Source: Fistularia commersonii (taxonomy: Eukaryota > Chordata > Actinopteri > Syngnathiformes > Fistulariidae). From it: a DNA stretch of 64,000 nucleotides. The notes beneath the pieces are model-generated. The model saw only the letters and a list, made by a program, of their open reading frames with translations. It was not told the DNA's origin and did not search any database. Shown piece by piece: positions 55,983 through 64,000 of this stretch. The DNA lies in NCBI GenBank assembly GCA_037954325.1, contig JBBMNZ010000001.1, positions 8,528,874 through 8,592,873 of the forward strand, read 5' to 3'. The position numbers and the translations under genes were made by a program. Numbering within the stretch: the stretch's first letter is position 1; each line of letters begins with the position of its first letter.

Positions 55983-57350
55983 TCCGCGCATCCAAGTCAT
56001 CGTACGCCCTGTATTTTGCCTTTTCTACCTCTATCTTTACCTTTCGCCACATCTCCCTGAACTCCTGTCTGTTCTCTTCAGTCCTCTCAGTATCCCACTT
56101 CTTCTTCGCTAACCGTTTTCTCTGTATATACTCCTGCACTTCCTCATTCCACCACCAAGTCTCCTTATCTACTTTCCTTCCAGATGACACACTAAGTACT
56201 CTTCTACCTGTCTCCCTGATAACACTAGCTGTTGTTCAATCATCTGGAAGCTCACCCTGACCACCCAGACCCTTTCTCAACTCCTCCCTGAAAACCATGC
56301 AACACTCCTCCCTTTTCAGCTTCCACCATTTTGTCCTCTGCTCTGCCTTTGTCCTCTTCATCTTCCTTGTCACCAGAGTCATCCTACAAACCACCATCCT
56401 ATGCTGTCTGACTACACTCTCACCTTCAACTACTTTGCAGTCACTGATCTCTTTCAGGTTACCTTGTCTATACAAGATGTAGTCTACCTGCATGCTCCTA
56501 CCTCCGCTCTTATAAGTTACCCTATGTTCCTGTTTTTTTCTGGAAAAAGGTGTTCACTACAGCCATTTCCATCCTTTTTGCACAATCTACCACCATCTGT
56601 CCCTCTGCATTCCTATCCTGGATACCAAATCTGCCCATCACTTTTTCATCCCCTCTATTGCCTTCACCAACATGTCCATTGAAGTCTGCACCAATTACCA
56701 CTCTCTAATTTCTGGGAATATTCTGCATCATTTCATCAAACTCATTCCAGAACTTCTCCTTCTCTTCAGATTCACATCCCACCTGTGGGGCATAGCCACT
56801 AACATTGAGCAACACACCTTCAATTTCCAATTTCAGACTCATAAGTCTATCTGACATCCTTGTCACCTCTAAGACGTTCCAAACAAACTCCTCCTTTAAG
56901 ATGAGATGAGATGAGACGAGAACAATTTTATTTATCCTGAAGGAAATTGTTGTGCCAGAGTTTCAAGTAAAAACATAACAGTAATAGATAACAGTAGAAA
57001 GGAGGAAGAATAAGAATACAATTAAATATAAATTGTCTTAACTGTTAGGATAACTCCTACTCCATTTCTCTTCTTGTCAGTACCATAACAGTACAACTTA
57101 AAGCCTGCTCTTAAGCTTCTAGCCTTACTACCTTTCCACCTGGTCTCCTGGACACACAGTATATCCACCTTCCTTCTCTGCATCATGTCGACCAACTCTT
57201 TACCTCTTCCTGTCATAGTCCCAATATTCAAAGTCCCTACTCTCAGTCCCTCCTCTCTCTCTGCTTCCAAACACGCACTTCTCCTCTTCTTCTTGTTCTT
57301 GTTCATCGACCCACAGTAGCCCAATTTCCATTAGTACCCTGTAGGTCATC
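55983..57350 (-). pseudogene. RTE copy D, endonuclease and linker
   Basis: Minus strand: LRVGTLNIGTMTGRGKELVD (57240), CVQETRWKGSKARS, a gap caused by the inserted LINE tail (56902-57046), endonuclease C-terminus MQVDYILYRQGNLKEIS (56490), and the linker RKVDKETWWWNEEVQEYIQR (56180). Several frame changes, few stops. Confidence 0.78.
56902..57046 (-). repeat. LINE-E-type 3' UTR insertion within RTE copy D
   Basis: GATGA repeats followed by ACAATTTTATTTATCCTGAA and AAATTGTTGTGCCAGAG match, inverted, the LINE-E 3' end (57600-57658) and the start of the copy at 62818. The surrounding RTE sequence is split (CCTTTAAGAT / GGATAACTCC), with a possible short TTA(A/G)GAT duplication. Confidence 0.75.
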
Positions 57351-57659
57351 AGTACCAATGGCGGTCATTGTTAACCCGGTCCGCGACCGATCCGGTATGG
57401 TATTGTTATGGTTGACTCGTATGTTTGGTTTTGGCAAAAGTTTTACGCCGGATGCCCTTCCTGACGCAACCCTCTGCATTTATCTGGGCTTGGGACCGGC
57501 TCAGGGAGACACTGCTCCGTGCCCCCCCAAGGCAGGCTTGGAGAGACACGGGCCAGTGCCGCCCTGAGGCTGCACTGTTTATACAATTTTCCACTATTAT
57601 TTATTATTATGTTTTACCTGTAACTCTGGCACAACAATTTCCTTTGGGATAAATAAAGT

Positions 57660-57729
57660 TGTTCTATTCTTATTCTTATTCTTATTCTTATTCTTATTCT
57701 TATTCTTATTCTTATTCTTATTCTTATTC
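57660..57729. repeat. TTCTTA hexanucleotide repeat (LINE-E tail)
   Basis: About eleven copies of TTCTTA directly after the AATAAAGTTG-type 3' end of LINE-E. This is a normal simple-repeat tail for LINEs of this type. Confidence 0.9.
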
Positions 57730-57734
57730 TTGGT

Positions 57735-58010
57735 CAATCCAATCCTCCACTGAAATGCTATCAACTGATCTCTTGCCTGAAAACCGGGGACATTTTTGCT
57801 CCCATGGCACACACACCAACCGTTCTGTGGGGGTCTGACCTGATGCAACGCTGGCAGGTTGGGGAGGTGGTTGCAGGGGAGAGCCTAATCTGCCCCAGGT
57901 AGCTGGAGTACCTCATAGCCGCTGACTAAGAGCCTTCAGCTTCTTCATCAACTCTGTGAGGGACCTCACCTGTTCCTCCAGGTTTTCAAAGTCAGACATG
58001 TTGAGGAGAG
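57735..58010 (-). pseudogene. gag: Ty3/gypsy gag, N-terminal part (PNMA-like)
   Basis: Minus strand: MSDFENLEEQVRSLTELMKK, a coiled-coil start, then KCPRFSGKRSVDSISVEDWI, the FSG...V..W pattern at the beginning of the capsid. It matches in strand and order the gag middle at 51448-51790, giving the outermost layer of the nest. Confidence 0.62.
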
Positions 58011-58169
58011 ACCTGGCGTACTTGAGTACGATGGATGGAGTGTTTGAGGACAACGGATGGGGTACTTGAGTTCAATGGGTAATGAGCCCTCATAAATGCA
58101 ACCACTGTTTTTCCAGTCTACTGTAACTTGTTACTAACCACCTCCAAAACAAACAGAGAGCAGAAAAAT

Positions 58170-58640
58170 TGCAGACAGTGGTGAGACCAGCGATGCTGTA
58201 TGGCCTAGAAACTGTTACAATGACCAAAAGACAGCAGGCAGAACTAAAGGTTGCAGAGATGAAGATGTTGAAGTTCTCTTCGGGAGTGACCAGGATGGAT
58301 AGGATCAGGAATGAGTCTATCAGAGGAACAGCACATGTTAGATGTTTTGGAGAGAAGGTCAGAGAAGCCAGACTGAGACGGTTCGGTCATATACAGAGGA
58401 GGGATAGTGAATATATTGGTAGACGGATGCTGGAATTGGAGCTGCCAGGCAAGAGGTCTCGAGGAAGACCAAAGAGAAGATTTATGGACGTAGTGAGAGA
58501 GGATATGAAGGCAGTTGGTGTGAGTGAGGAGGATACGGAGAATAGGGTTGGATGGAGAAAGTTGACTCGCTGTGGCGACCCCCGAAGGGAAAAGCTGAAA
58601 GATGAAGAAGAAGAAGAAGAAGAAGAAGATAATAATAAGT
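58170..58640 (+). repeat. 5'-truncated RTE-like LINE
   Basis: Plus strand frame 58169-58660: VVRPAMLYGLETVTMTKRQ through the RCGDP end, then a GAA-repeat tail (58600-58629). Only the last ~470 bp of the element are present, a typical 5'-truncated insertion. Confidence 0.85.
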
Positions 58641-60750
58641 CAGCACAAGGAAATGGTTAGTAACCTCTATATAGTTCAGTCCCTCCGGAATATTGTTCTA
58701 AAGTGCCATTTCTCCTCTGCTTCATGTTCAACTGAATTTGAGTCACTAAAATCCAAGAAGATGACTCTATCTTGGTGTTTTCTCACCGCCGGCACAGCTA
58801 AGTAGTACAGGCGCTTGCCTTTTGGTGTTTGCCACATGAATGCAGTTTAAAAGAACAAAGAGGAATCCTGTGCTTTGAGCTACCAATGTCATGTCATGTC
58901 ACATGACCATAAAGCTACTTAAAAATGAAAGGGCCAGAGTTCCCAATCACATAAAGATTGACCTCCAAGCTAATTCTCACCTTCCCGCTAATTCCGGTAC
59001 ACATTCCAGAGGCGAGTGATGATAGGGGAGGCCACCTATTACGGGGGTCAGTCCAAGCACCCGCACTATGGACCACGACGAGGCACACATTGAGATGTCA
59101 TCAACCCAACAACCCATTTATAACCGCTTGTTTTGAACTGAGACAATGCTCTAACAGCTACTCTCCAGTTCACAAGAGGTGGCTGTATAATGACGCAAAG
59201 ACATTTTATTTCCCGCTGAGCTGGACCATATCTCCAAGCTCAGCATCCCAACCCAATTCCAGGAACTGCAGACGACACACAAAAACCTGAGAGCCAACCA
59301 TGTTTCCAGATTGCCAGCCGTCTCTCACCCCCGGTGGTGCATCCAGAAGACACCTCACTCCTGCCGGCCCTTCTGTCCCCGGAACATCGCATCACGGATC
59401 AGTTCATTACAAGAGGCTAGTATTACAATCTGGGCGAGGATCATTGGTCAGTGTTATGTTAGTGTTGTAACTGCAGTTTTCCTGTCGTGCCTTGAGTAAT
59501 CACTGTATTCTCGGGCCATTGATATTGTTACCTTGTCAACTTAGCATTGTTGCTGCTCATCTAATTCTCTGCTTTCCTGTAGTTTCATAACATAAACGCA
59601 CCTCCAAGTACTTTTACACGGGACATTATCTACTGGCATCCCATTCATTCTTTCATGGCCTGGTCACGAGGTAAGACGAAGTGGCAGCCTTTGGACTACA
59701 ACTGCTGCCCTGTTGGTAGTTCTACGTTCAGACAGCCGTTTTGTAGTTTTCTGAGACCTCTGACATTTTTGTAGTCCTACAACAAATGCAGTTCGGATTG
59801 TCAAATAAACTTTCTTATATTTTAAAAAGGGAGTTTCTTGGTATTTTGTGTGCAAATATTGCGACAAGATTGTGTGACAGTGTCAGCGTTCAAACTTACA
59901 CCTTATGAACCTGAGATATTGTTGTTAAATTTTGACATTTTAGATAAACGCTTGCTTCTTGAGACTGTTACACTAACTAGTTATTATTTTCCAGCTTTGT
60001 TTGTGATGCCCCAAATGAGGGTTGGTATCATTATTGAGTTAATGATATTCCAAGAACTTTGATTGATAACTCATAATGATCATAGATAATTGTTAGTTGT
60101 TATTAATAACTAATTCGAGCGCCACTCACTGCACAACAAATGATGCCATGTGTGAGTAGAACAGTACACAACAGTTTCTTTCTGTCAATGTCCTCTGTCT
60201 TGTACTCCCTTTGCTTTCTTTCCTCTTTCCTGAGGGCCAATGACAGGATTCCTTTCATGCCGGCTGAGACCTTCCAGCAGTTCATCAGCCAAACCTCTGC
60301 ATTCTCCTGCTAGCTGCATGGTAAGGTGGCCCACACCCCCTCCTTGGCCTTCCGTACCTGCAATCACCAGTTTTCAAATAACTGTTCATCTTCCGCTGGA
60401 CCCTAAGTAAACGTGTTGTGGTGCTGTGTCTGATGTTGCATTTGGGGGTTGTACTCATACCAGTTGTCACAAAAAAAAACAAAAAAAAAAACACTGCAAA
60501 CTTGAACAACTTAGAGATGTGGTAAAACACAATTTCAGAGACACAAATGAATACCTACATAAGTGGATAAGTGAGTGAATAATAAATTAATTGCCAAAAA
60601 CAAGCATATCATTCAAATGGATATGTTACAGCCATATAACAATTAATCACTTCAGTTCTCTGTAACAGTAGAAAGAAGAACATAGTGAAAATGATTGAAT
60701 TGCAATAATCTATTTAATGAATTATTTCATTTCAACTTTTTCCTCAAAGG
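58641..60750. other. No recognisable gene
   Basis: No frame of known type. The interval is longer than most in the window without element signatures and could hold unique sequence. A short (ATGTC)n run at 58887-58901 and an A-rich tract at 60470-60492 are present. Confidence 0.35.
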
Positions 60751-61192
60751 CCAAATAACTTTTCCTTTCTCTGACGGGGGGCCAGGCCAGTTTGTAACAA
60801 AAAGTGTGACAATCGCAGAGATGTCTTAATGTAAAAATAGTTTTCCAGAAAGCCACATATAACCAGAAATTGACCCTTTCTGGGATCTTGACAGGAAAGA
60901 AAAATCAGAAAATAAATGATAACATTATTAATGAAATAAATAATCCTATTTATGAAATAAATAATAACCAAATAACTCCTCAAGTTTTTCACAGAAAAAA
61001 AGGCCAGATAAGGCACAGACTGCAGAGGGGCAGAATAGAACATTATGTTCTATGCATGTACAAGTCACGATTATGTGGCCAGAATGAAAAAAAAATCATA
61101 ATGCATCTCTGGTATTATTCAGGGGCTGGGCAAAAAGTGGAGACGGGCTGTATCTTGCCCCTGGGCTGTAGTTTGGGGACCACTACTTTACA
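60751..61192. other. Possible hAT-type MITE remnant
   Basis: The right side ends GTAGTTTGGGGACCACTAC and the left side has GGGGGGCCAGGCC. Such 'GGGGACCACTG' ends occur in hAT elements, but no paired terminus or 8-bp duplication was found. Confidence 0.25.
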
Positions 61193-61329
61193 TGAATCAG
61201 TCATCCTGGTTTCCTTTGCAGCAAAACAGCCCTAAAGAATGATCTTTCCACCGTCACGCTTCACAGTAGGTATGGTGTTATTGGATGCAGCATCTGGCAC
61301 TGCAGGATTTGACTCCCTGGCGGCGTAGT

Positions 61330-61831
61330 TGTCAGGGTCTCACACCTGGGTCCAATTCGTAATCTGAGCCAGCTGCCGCTAATTACCCTGCCCCATAAAG
61401 AGCAGCGGCACGCTCTGCTCGGGGCCGGGGAATTTGCGAGGGATTGAGAAGGCTCAAAGGAAGGAAGGAAGGAAGGAAGGAAGGAAGGAAGGAAGGAAGG
61501 AAGGAAGGAAGGAAGGAAGGAAGGAAGGAAGGAAGGAAGGAAGGAAGGAAGGAAGGAAGGAAGGAAGGAAGGAAGGAAGGAAGGAAGGAAGGAAGGAAGG
61601 AAGGAAGGAAGGAAGGAAGGAAGGAAGGAAGGAAGGAAGGAAGGAAGGAAGGAAGGAAGGAAGGAAGGAAGGAAGGAAGGAAGGAAGGAAGGAAGGAAGG
61701 AAGGAAGGAAGGAAGGAAGGACTGGAGGTCCCAGGGCTGAAGGATTGTGGGGCCCTAAAAGAGCTCCAACCCTGATTTCGGCCTTGGTGGTGTGGTTCCC
61801 ATTCCGAGTCTGTCCCCAGCGGCCCGTGACA
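61330..61831 (+). repeat. Solo LTR, family LTR-A, copy 3
   Basis: TGTCAGGGTCTCACACC...GGCCCGTGACA with a perfect GTAGT duplication (61325-61329 and 61832-61836). It lies in the Tc1 copy at a point where copy 1 is continuous. Its centre is a 264-bp GGAA repeat. Confidence 0.88.
61457..61720. repeat. (AAGG)66 tetranucleotide repeat
   Basis: A perfect run of 66 units, 264 bp, within LTR-A copy 3. The other two LTR-A copies have at most GGAAGAAG here, so it expanded after or during the spread of this copy. The Lys/Glu/Gly/Arg reading frames through it are not genes. Confidence 0.97.
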
Positions 61832-62559
61832 GTAGTGTGTTACTCATGGTAGCCTTTGTTACTTTGGTCCCAGCTCTCTGTAGGTAATCCACTAGGTCCT
61901 TCTGCATGGTTCTGGGATTTTTGCTCACTCTTCTTGTGATCATTTTGACCACACAGAGTAAGATCGAGGGAGATTATCAATGGTTTTGTATGTCTTACAT
62001 TTTCTAATAATTGCTCCCACATTTGATTTTGTCGCACCAAGTTGCTTACCTATTGCAGATTCAGTCTGCAATCTGCTTGATGCAGGTCTTCAGTTTTGTT
62101 TATGGTGTCCTTTGACAGCTCTTTGGTCTTGGCCATAGTGGAGTTTGGAGTGTGTGTGTATTTGAGGTGTGGACAGGTGTCTTTTATTCTGATAACCGAT
62201 TCAAACAGGTCCCATTCATACAGGTAATGTATTTAAGACTGAGGCGCCTCTTACAAAAGAAGTTAAAGGTCTGTGAGAGCCAGAAATCTTGCTTGTTTAT
62301 AGGTGACCAAATACCTATTTTCACCATAATTTGCAAATAAATTCTTTAAAAATCAGATAATGTGATTTTCTGGATTTTTTTTTGCATTCTGTCTCATGGT
62401 TGAAGTGCACCTATGATGAAAATTACAGGCCTCTATCATCTTTTTAAGTGGGAGAACTTGCACAATCGGTGACTGACTGACACTTTTTTTGCCCCGCTGT
62501 ATATAGTTTGATGGAAAAAATAATGCATTCCTGTGGGGCTCTGTTTTGCATTGTAGTAT

Positions 62560-62815
62560 GATCAGTCTGGTGCTGAGAGAACTCCTTTATCTGACCAACA
62601 TGTTATGGAGTGGGTTGGGTACAGTATCCAAGACAACCTTCACCTTGTAAAGCATTTGCCTATTTGACACCACTGTCAGAGTATCTAGCTTCCGTCCCAC
62701 AATTTCACTTGTGGATCAGCCTGTTCAGTCTATTATCATCCACTATTCTCACTCTGGTGCCCCAGCACAGAAGGCAGCACTGGCTACTACAGACTCATAG
62801 AACAGTCTGAGTATT
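62560..62815 (-). pseudogene. LINE C-terminal remnant
   Basis: Minus strand: CWGTRVRIVDDNRLNRLI (about 62765-62712), parallel to the LINE-E segment VVCWGSRL...NRLNKLI. It belongs to a related but different LINE. It is cut at 62816 by the next LINE copy. Confidence 0.5.
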
Positions 62816-64000
62816 AGATAAGATAAGAACAACTTTATTTATCCCGAAGGAAATTGTTGTGCCAGAGTTTCAAGTAAAACATAACAATAATAGATAATAG
62901 TAGGAAGGAGGGAGAATAAGAAATACAATAAAATATAAAGTGTCAAAGTTAAGGCTATCAAGTGTTTTAAGGTCTTAAAAAGTACAAAGATTTGAATATT
63001 CCCTTCGGCTGAAGGAAGAGGAATTAAAAAGTCTGATAGCCTCGGGTAGGAAAGACCTCCTGTGGCGTTCAGTGGAGCTCCTTGGTGGTATCAGTCTGCG
63101 GCTGAAAGAGCTCTGACAGGATGTCAGTGTGGTATGCAGGGGGTGATGGACATTGTCCATGATGCTGAGGAGCTTCCTCAGCATCCTCCTGTCTGACACC
63201 TGCACAACAGCAGGTGGTTCAGTCCACACCACTCCACAAACCTGTCCACCACGCTTCTGTACTCCTCCTCCTGGCCTCCGTTGATGCAGCCCATGATGGC
63301 AGAGTCATCTGAGAACTTCTGCGGGTGGCAAGACTGCAAGGAGAACCTGAAGTCCGAGGTGTAGAGGGTATACAGGAAGGGAGACAGGAATGTTCCCTGC
63401 GGCGCCCCCGTGCTGCTCACAATGGTGTCTGATGTGATATTTTACAGGCTCACGTACTGCGGCCGACCTGTGAGGTAGTTGTTGATCCAGGACGCAAGTG
63501 GAGCATCCACCTGCATGTCCAGAAGCTTCCTGTTCAGCAGGGCAGGTCGAATGGTGTTAAAAGCACTGGAGAAGACAAAGAACATGACTCTCACAATGCT
63601 TCCTGGGTGGGTGTAGACTCTGTGCGGCAGGAAGATGATGCCGTCTTCCACTCCTATCCGGGGCTGGTATGTGAACTGAAGGGGGTCCAGCGAAGGTCTG
63701 ACAACTGTGCGAAGGTGCCTCAGGACGAGCCTCTCCAGCGACCTCATGACGTTTGATGTCAGGGCCACTGGTCTATAGTCGCTGTGTGTGCTGGGATGCT
63801 TCTTCTTGGGCACTGGGACAAGGCATGAGGTTTTCCCCCGGTCAGGGACAAACAACTGCATCAGGCTCAGGTTGAAAAGATGTGTGAAGATCCCACACAG
63901 CTGAGAGGCACATCCTTTCAGCACTTTGGGGTCAAGGCCGTCAGGGCCAGCAGCTTTCCTGGGACGAAGGCGACTGAACTCTCTTCTCACCTCCTCAACG
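62816..64000 (-). mobile_element. LINE-E-family copy running off the window
   Basis: Minus strand: RKAAGPDGLDPKVLKG (63950), KKKHPSTHSDYRPVALTSN (63800), VFSSAFNTI (63560, motif A with Asp replaced by Val), STGAPQGTFLSPFLYTLY (63410), FSDDSAIMG (63310, catalytic box FSDD), a deletion, then ERHRRSFLPEAIRLFNSS (63060) and a 3' UTR ending in GATAA repeats (62816-62830). The change in motif A would abolish activity. The 5' part lies beyond the window. Confidence 0.82.

Larger units (their letters stand above)
53682..57573 (-). mobile_element. RTE-like LINE, copy D (chimeric), in LINE-E 3' UTR
   Basis: Flanked by a ~20-bp target duplication (CTGTTTATACAATTTTCTAC at 53662-53681; the same with one change at 57575-57594). 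The 3' end has a CTT/GAA repeat tail (53681-53712) and the 5' end is the GGGCCAGTGCCGCCCTGAGG block. It is 3.9 kb, longer than one full element, because the linker region is present twice and a second 5'-terminus-like block lies inside at 55680-55703. Confidence 0.85.
51800..57729 (+). mobile_element. LINE-E (jockey-type), interrupted by an RTE copy
   Basis: Plus strand: leader and endonuclease (52000-52560), a large internal deletion, the C-terminal domain (52895-53509), 3' UTR to 53681, and after the RTE insertion the last 3' UTR bases (57595-57657) with a TTCTTA-repeat tail. A sister copy is at 62816-64000. Deleting the RTE copy and one ~20-bp duplication restores a continuous 3' UTR. The left boundary is approximate. 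Confidence 0.75.
61193..62499 (-). mobile_element. Tc1-like DNA transposon, copy 2 (same family as 1332-2800)
   Basis: Right end GGGGCAAAAAAAGTGTCAGTC (reverse) beside TA at 62500-62501. It shares the CCAGAAAATCACATTATCTG block and the transposase start (MAKTKELSKD, reverse, ATG at 62136) with copy 1. It is cut off at 61193 in the middle of the transposase, so the C-terminal half and one end are missing. A solo LTR sits inside. Confidence 0.82.

Noticed and set aside
61434..61775. Open frames reading a Lys-Glu-Gly-Arg repeat protein
   Set aside because: They are translations of a perfect AAGG tetranucleotide repeat inside a solo LTR; any frame without a stop codon stays open there.
1..64000. 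tRNA, rRNA or small RNA genes
   Set aside because: I looked for tRNA-like cloverleaf ends and conserved A/B boxes and saw none convincing, but a covariance-model search was not possible here.

Overview
This window looks like a stretch of teleost fish genome built almost entirely of transposable elements. The evidence is the mix of families: Tc1-like and mariner-like DNA transposons, a pogo-type element, hAT elements, RTE-like and several jockey-type LINEs, a Penelope-like element, a chromodomain Ty3/gypsy element, two other Ty3/gypsy types, a Ty1/copia element and endogenous retroviruses (ERVs). I see no convincing host protein-coding gene, tRNA, rRNA or CRISPR array. Nearly every reading frame is a remnant of a mobile-element gene, and almost all carry stops, frameshifts or deletions.

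Layout. 0-0.9 kb: end of an ERV env gene and its 3' LTR. 1.3-2.8 kb: a broken Tc1-like element. 3.7-8.2 kb: a wrecked ERV (LTR, tRNA-Leu-type primer site, traces of pol, env) invaded by another solo LTR, a hAT derivative and a pogo-like element that itself holds a solo LTR. 8.2-13.5 kb: mariner and LINE remnants, with an RTE-like LINE nested in another LINE. 14.4-15.8 kb: a hAT derivative with a perfect 8-bp target duplication. 16.9-21.1 kb: LINE remnants and a solo LTR. 22.4-25.3 kb: two RTE copies joined in opposite orientations. 25.3-35.0 kb: a three-level nest, gypsy (Mag-like) > chromodomain gypsy > copia. 36-41.4 kb: an RTE fragment, a solo LTR and a Tc1-like element. 42.4-44.3 kb: a gag-like gene split by a nearly intact Tc1-like element. 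45-49.6 kb: LINE, Penelope and hAT pieces. 49.7-58.0 kb: a four-level nest, gypsy > LINE > RTE > LINE tail. 58.2-64 kb: an RTE fragment, a Tc1-like element carrying a solo LTR with a 264-bp GGAA repeat, and a LINE running off the end.

The window gives a relative-age record of insertions. Several boundaries are fixed by target-site duplications (TSDs) that can be read directly: GAGGC for the chromodomain gypsy element, GAAAA and GTAGT for two solo LTRs, GAAGATTC for a hAT element, and about 20 bp for an RTE copy. Three reverse-transcription priming modes are visible in neighbouring elements: a tRNA-Leu-like site (ERV), the anticodon arm of initiator tRNA-Met (copia), and an apparent self-priming site (chromodomain gypsy). 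I did not find a new host system. The most useful leads are these priming signals, the nests, the complementary hAT deletion derivatives, the unstable LTR family and a set of suspicious homopolymer runs.
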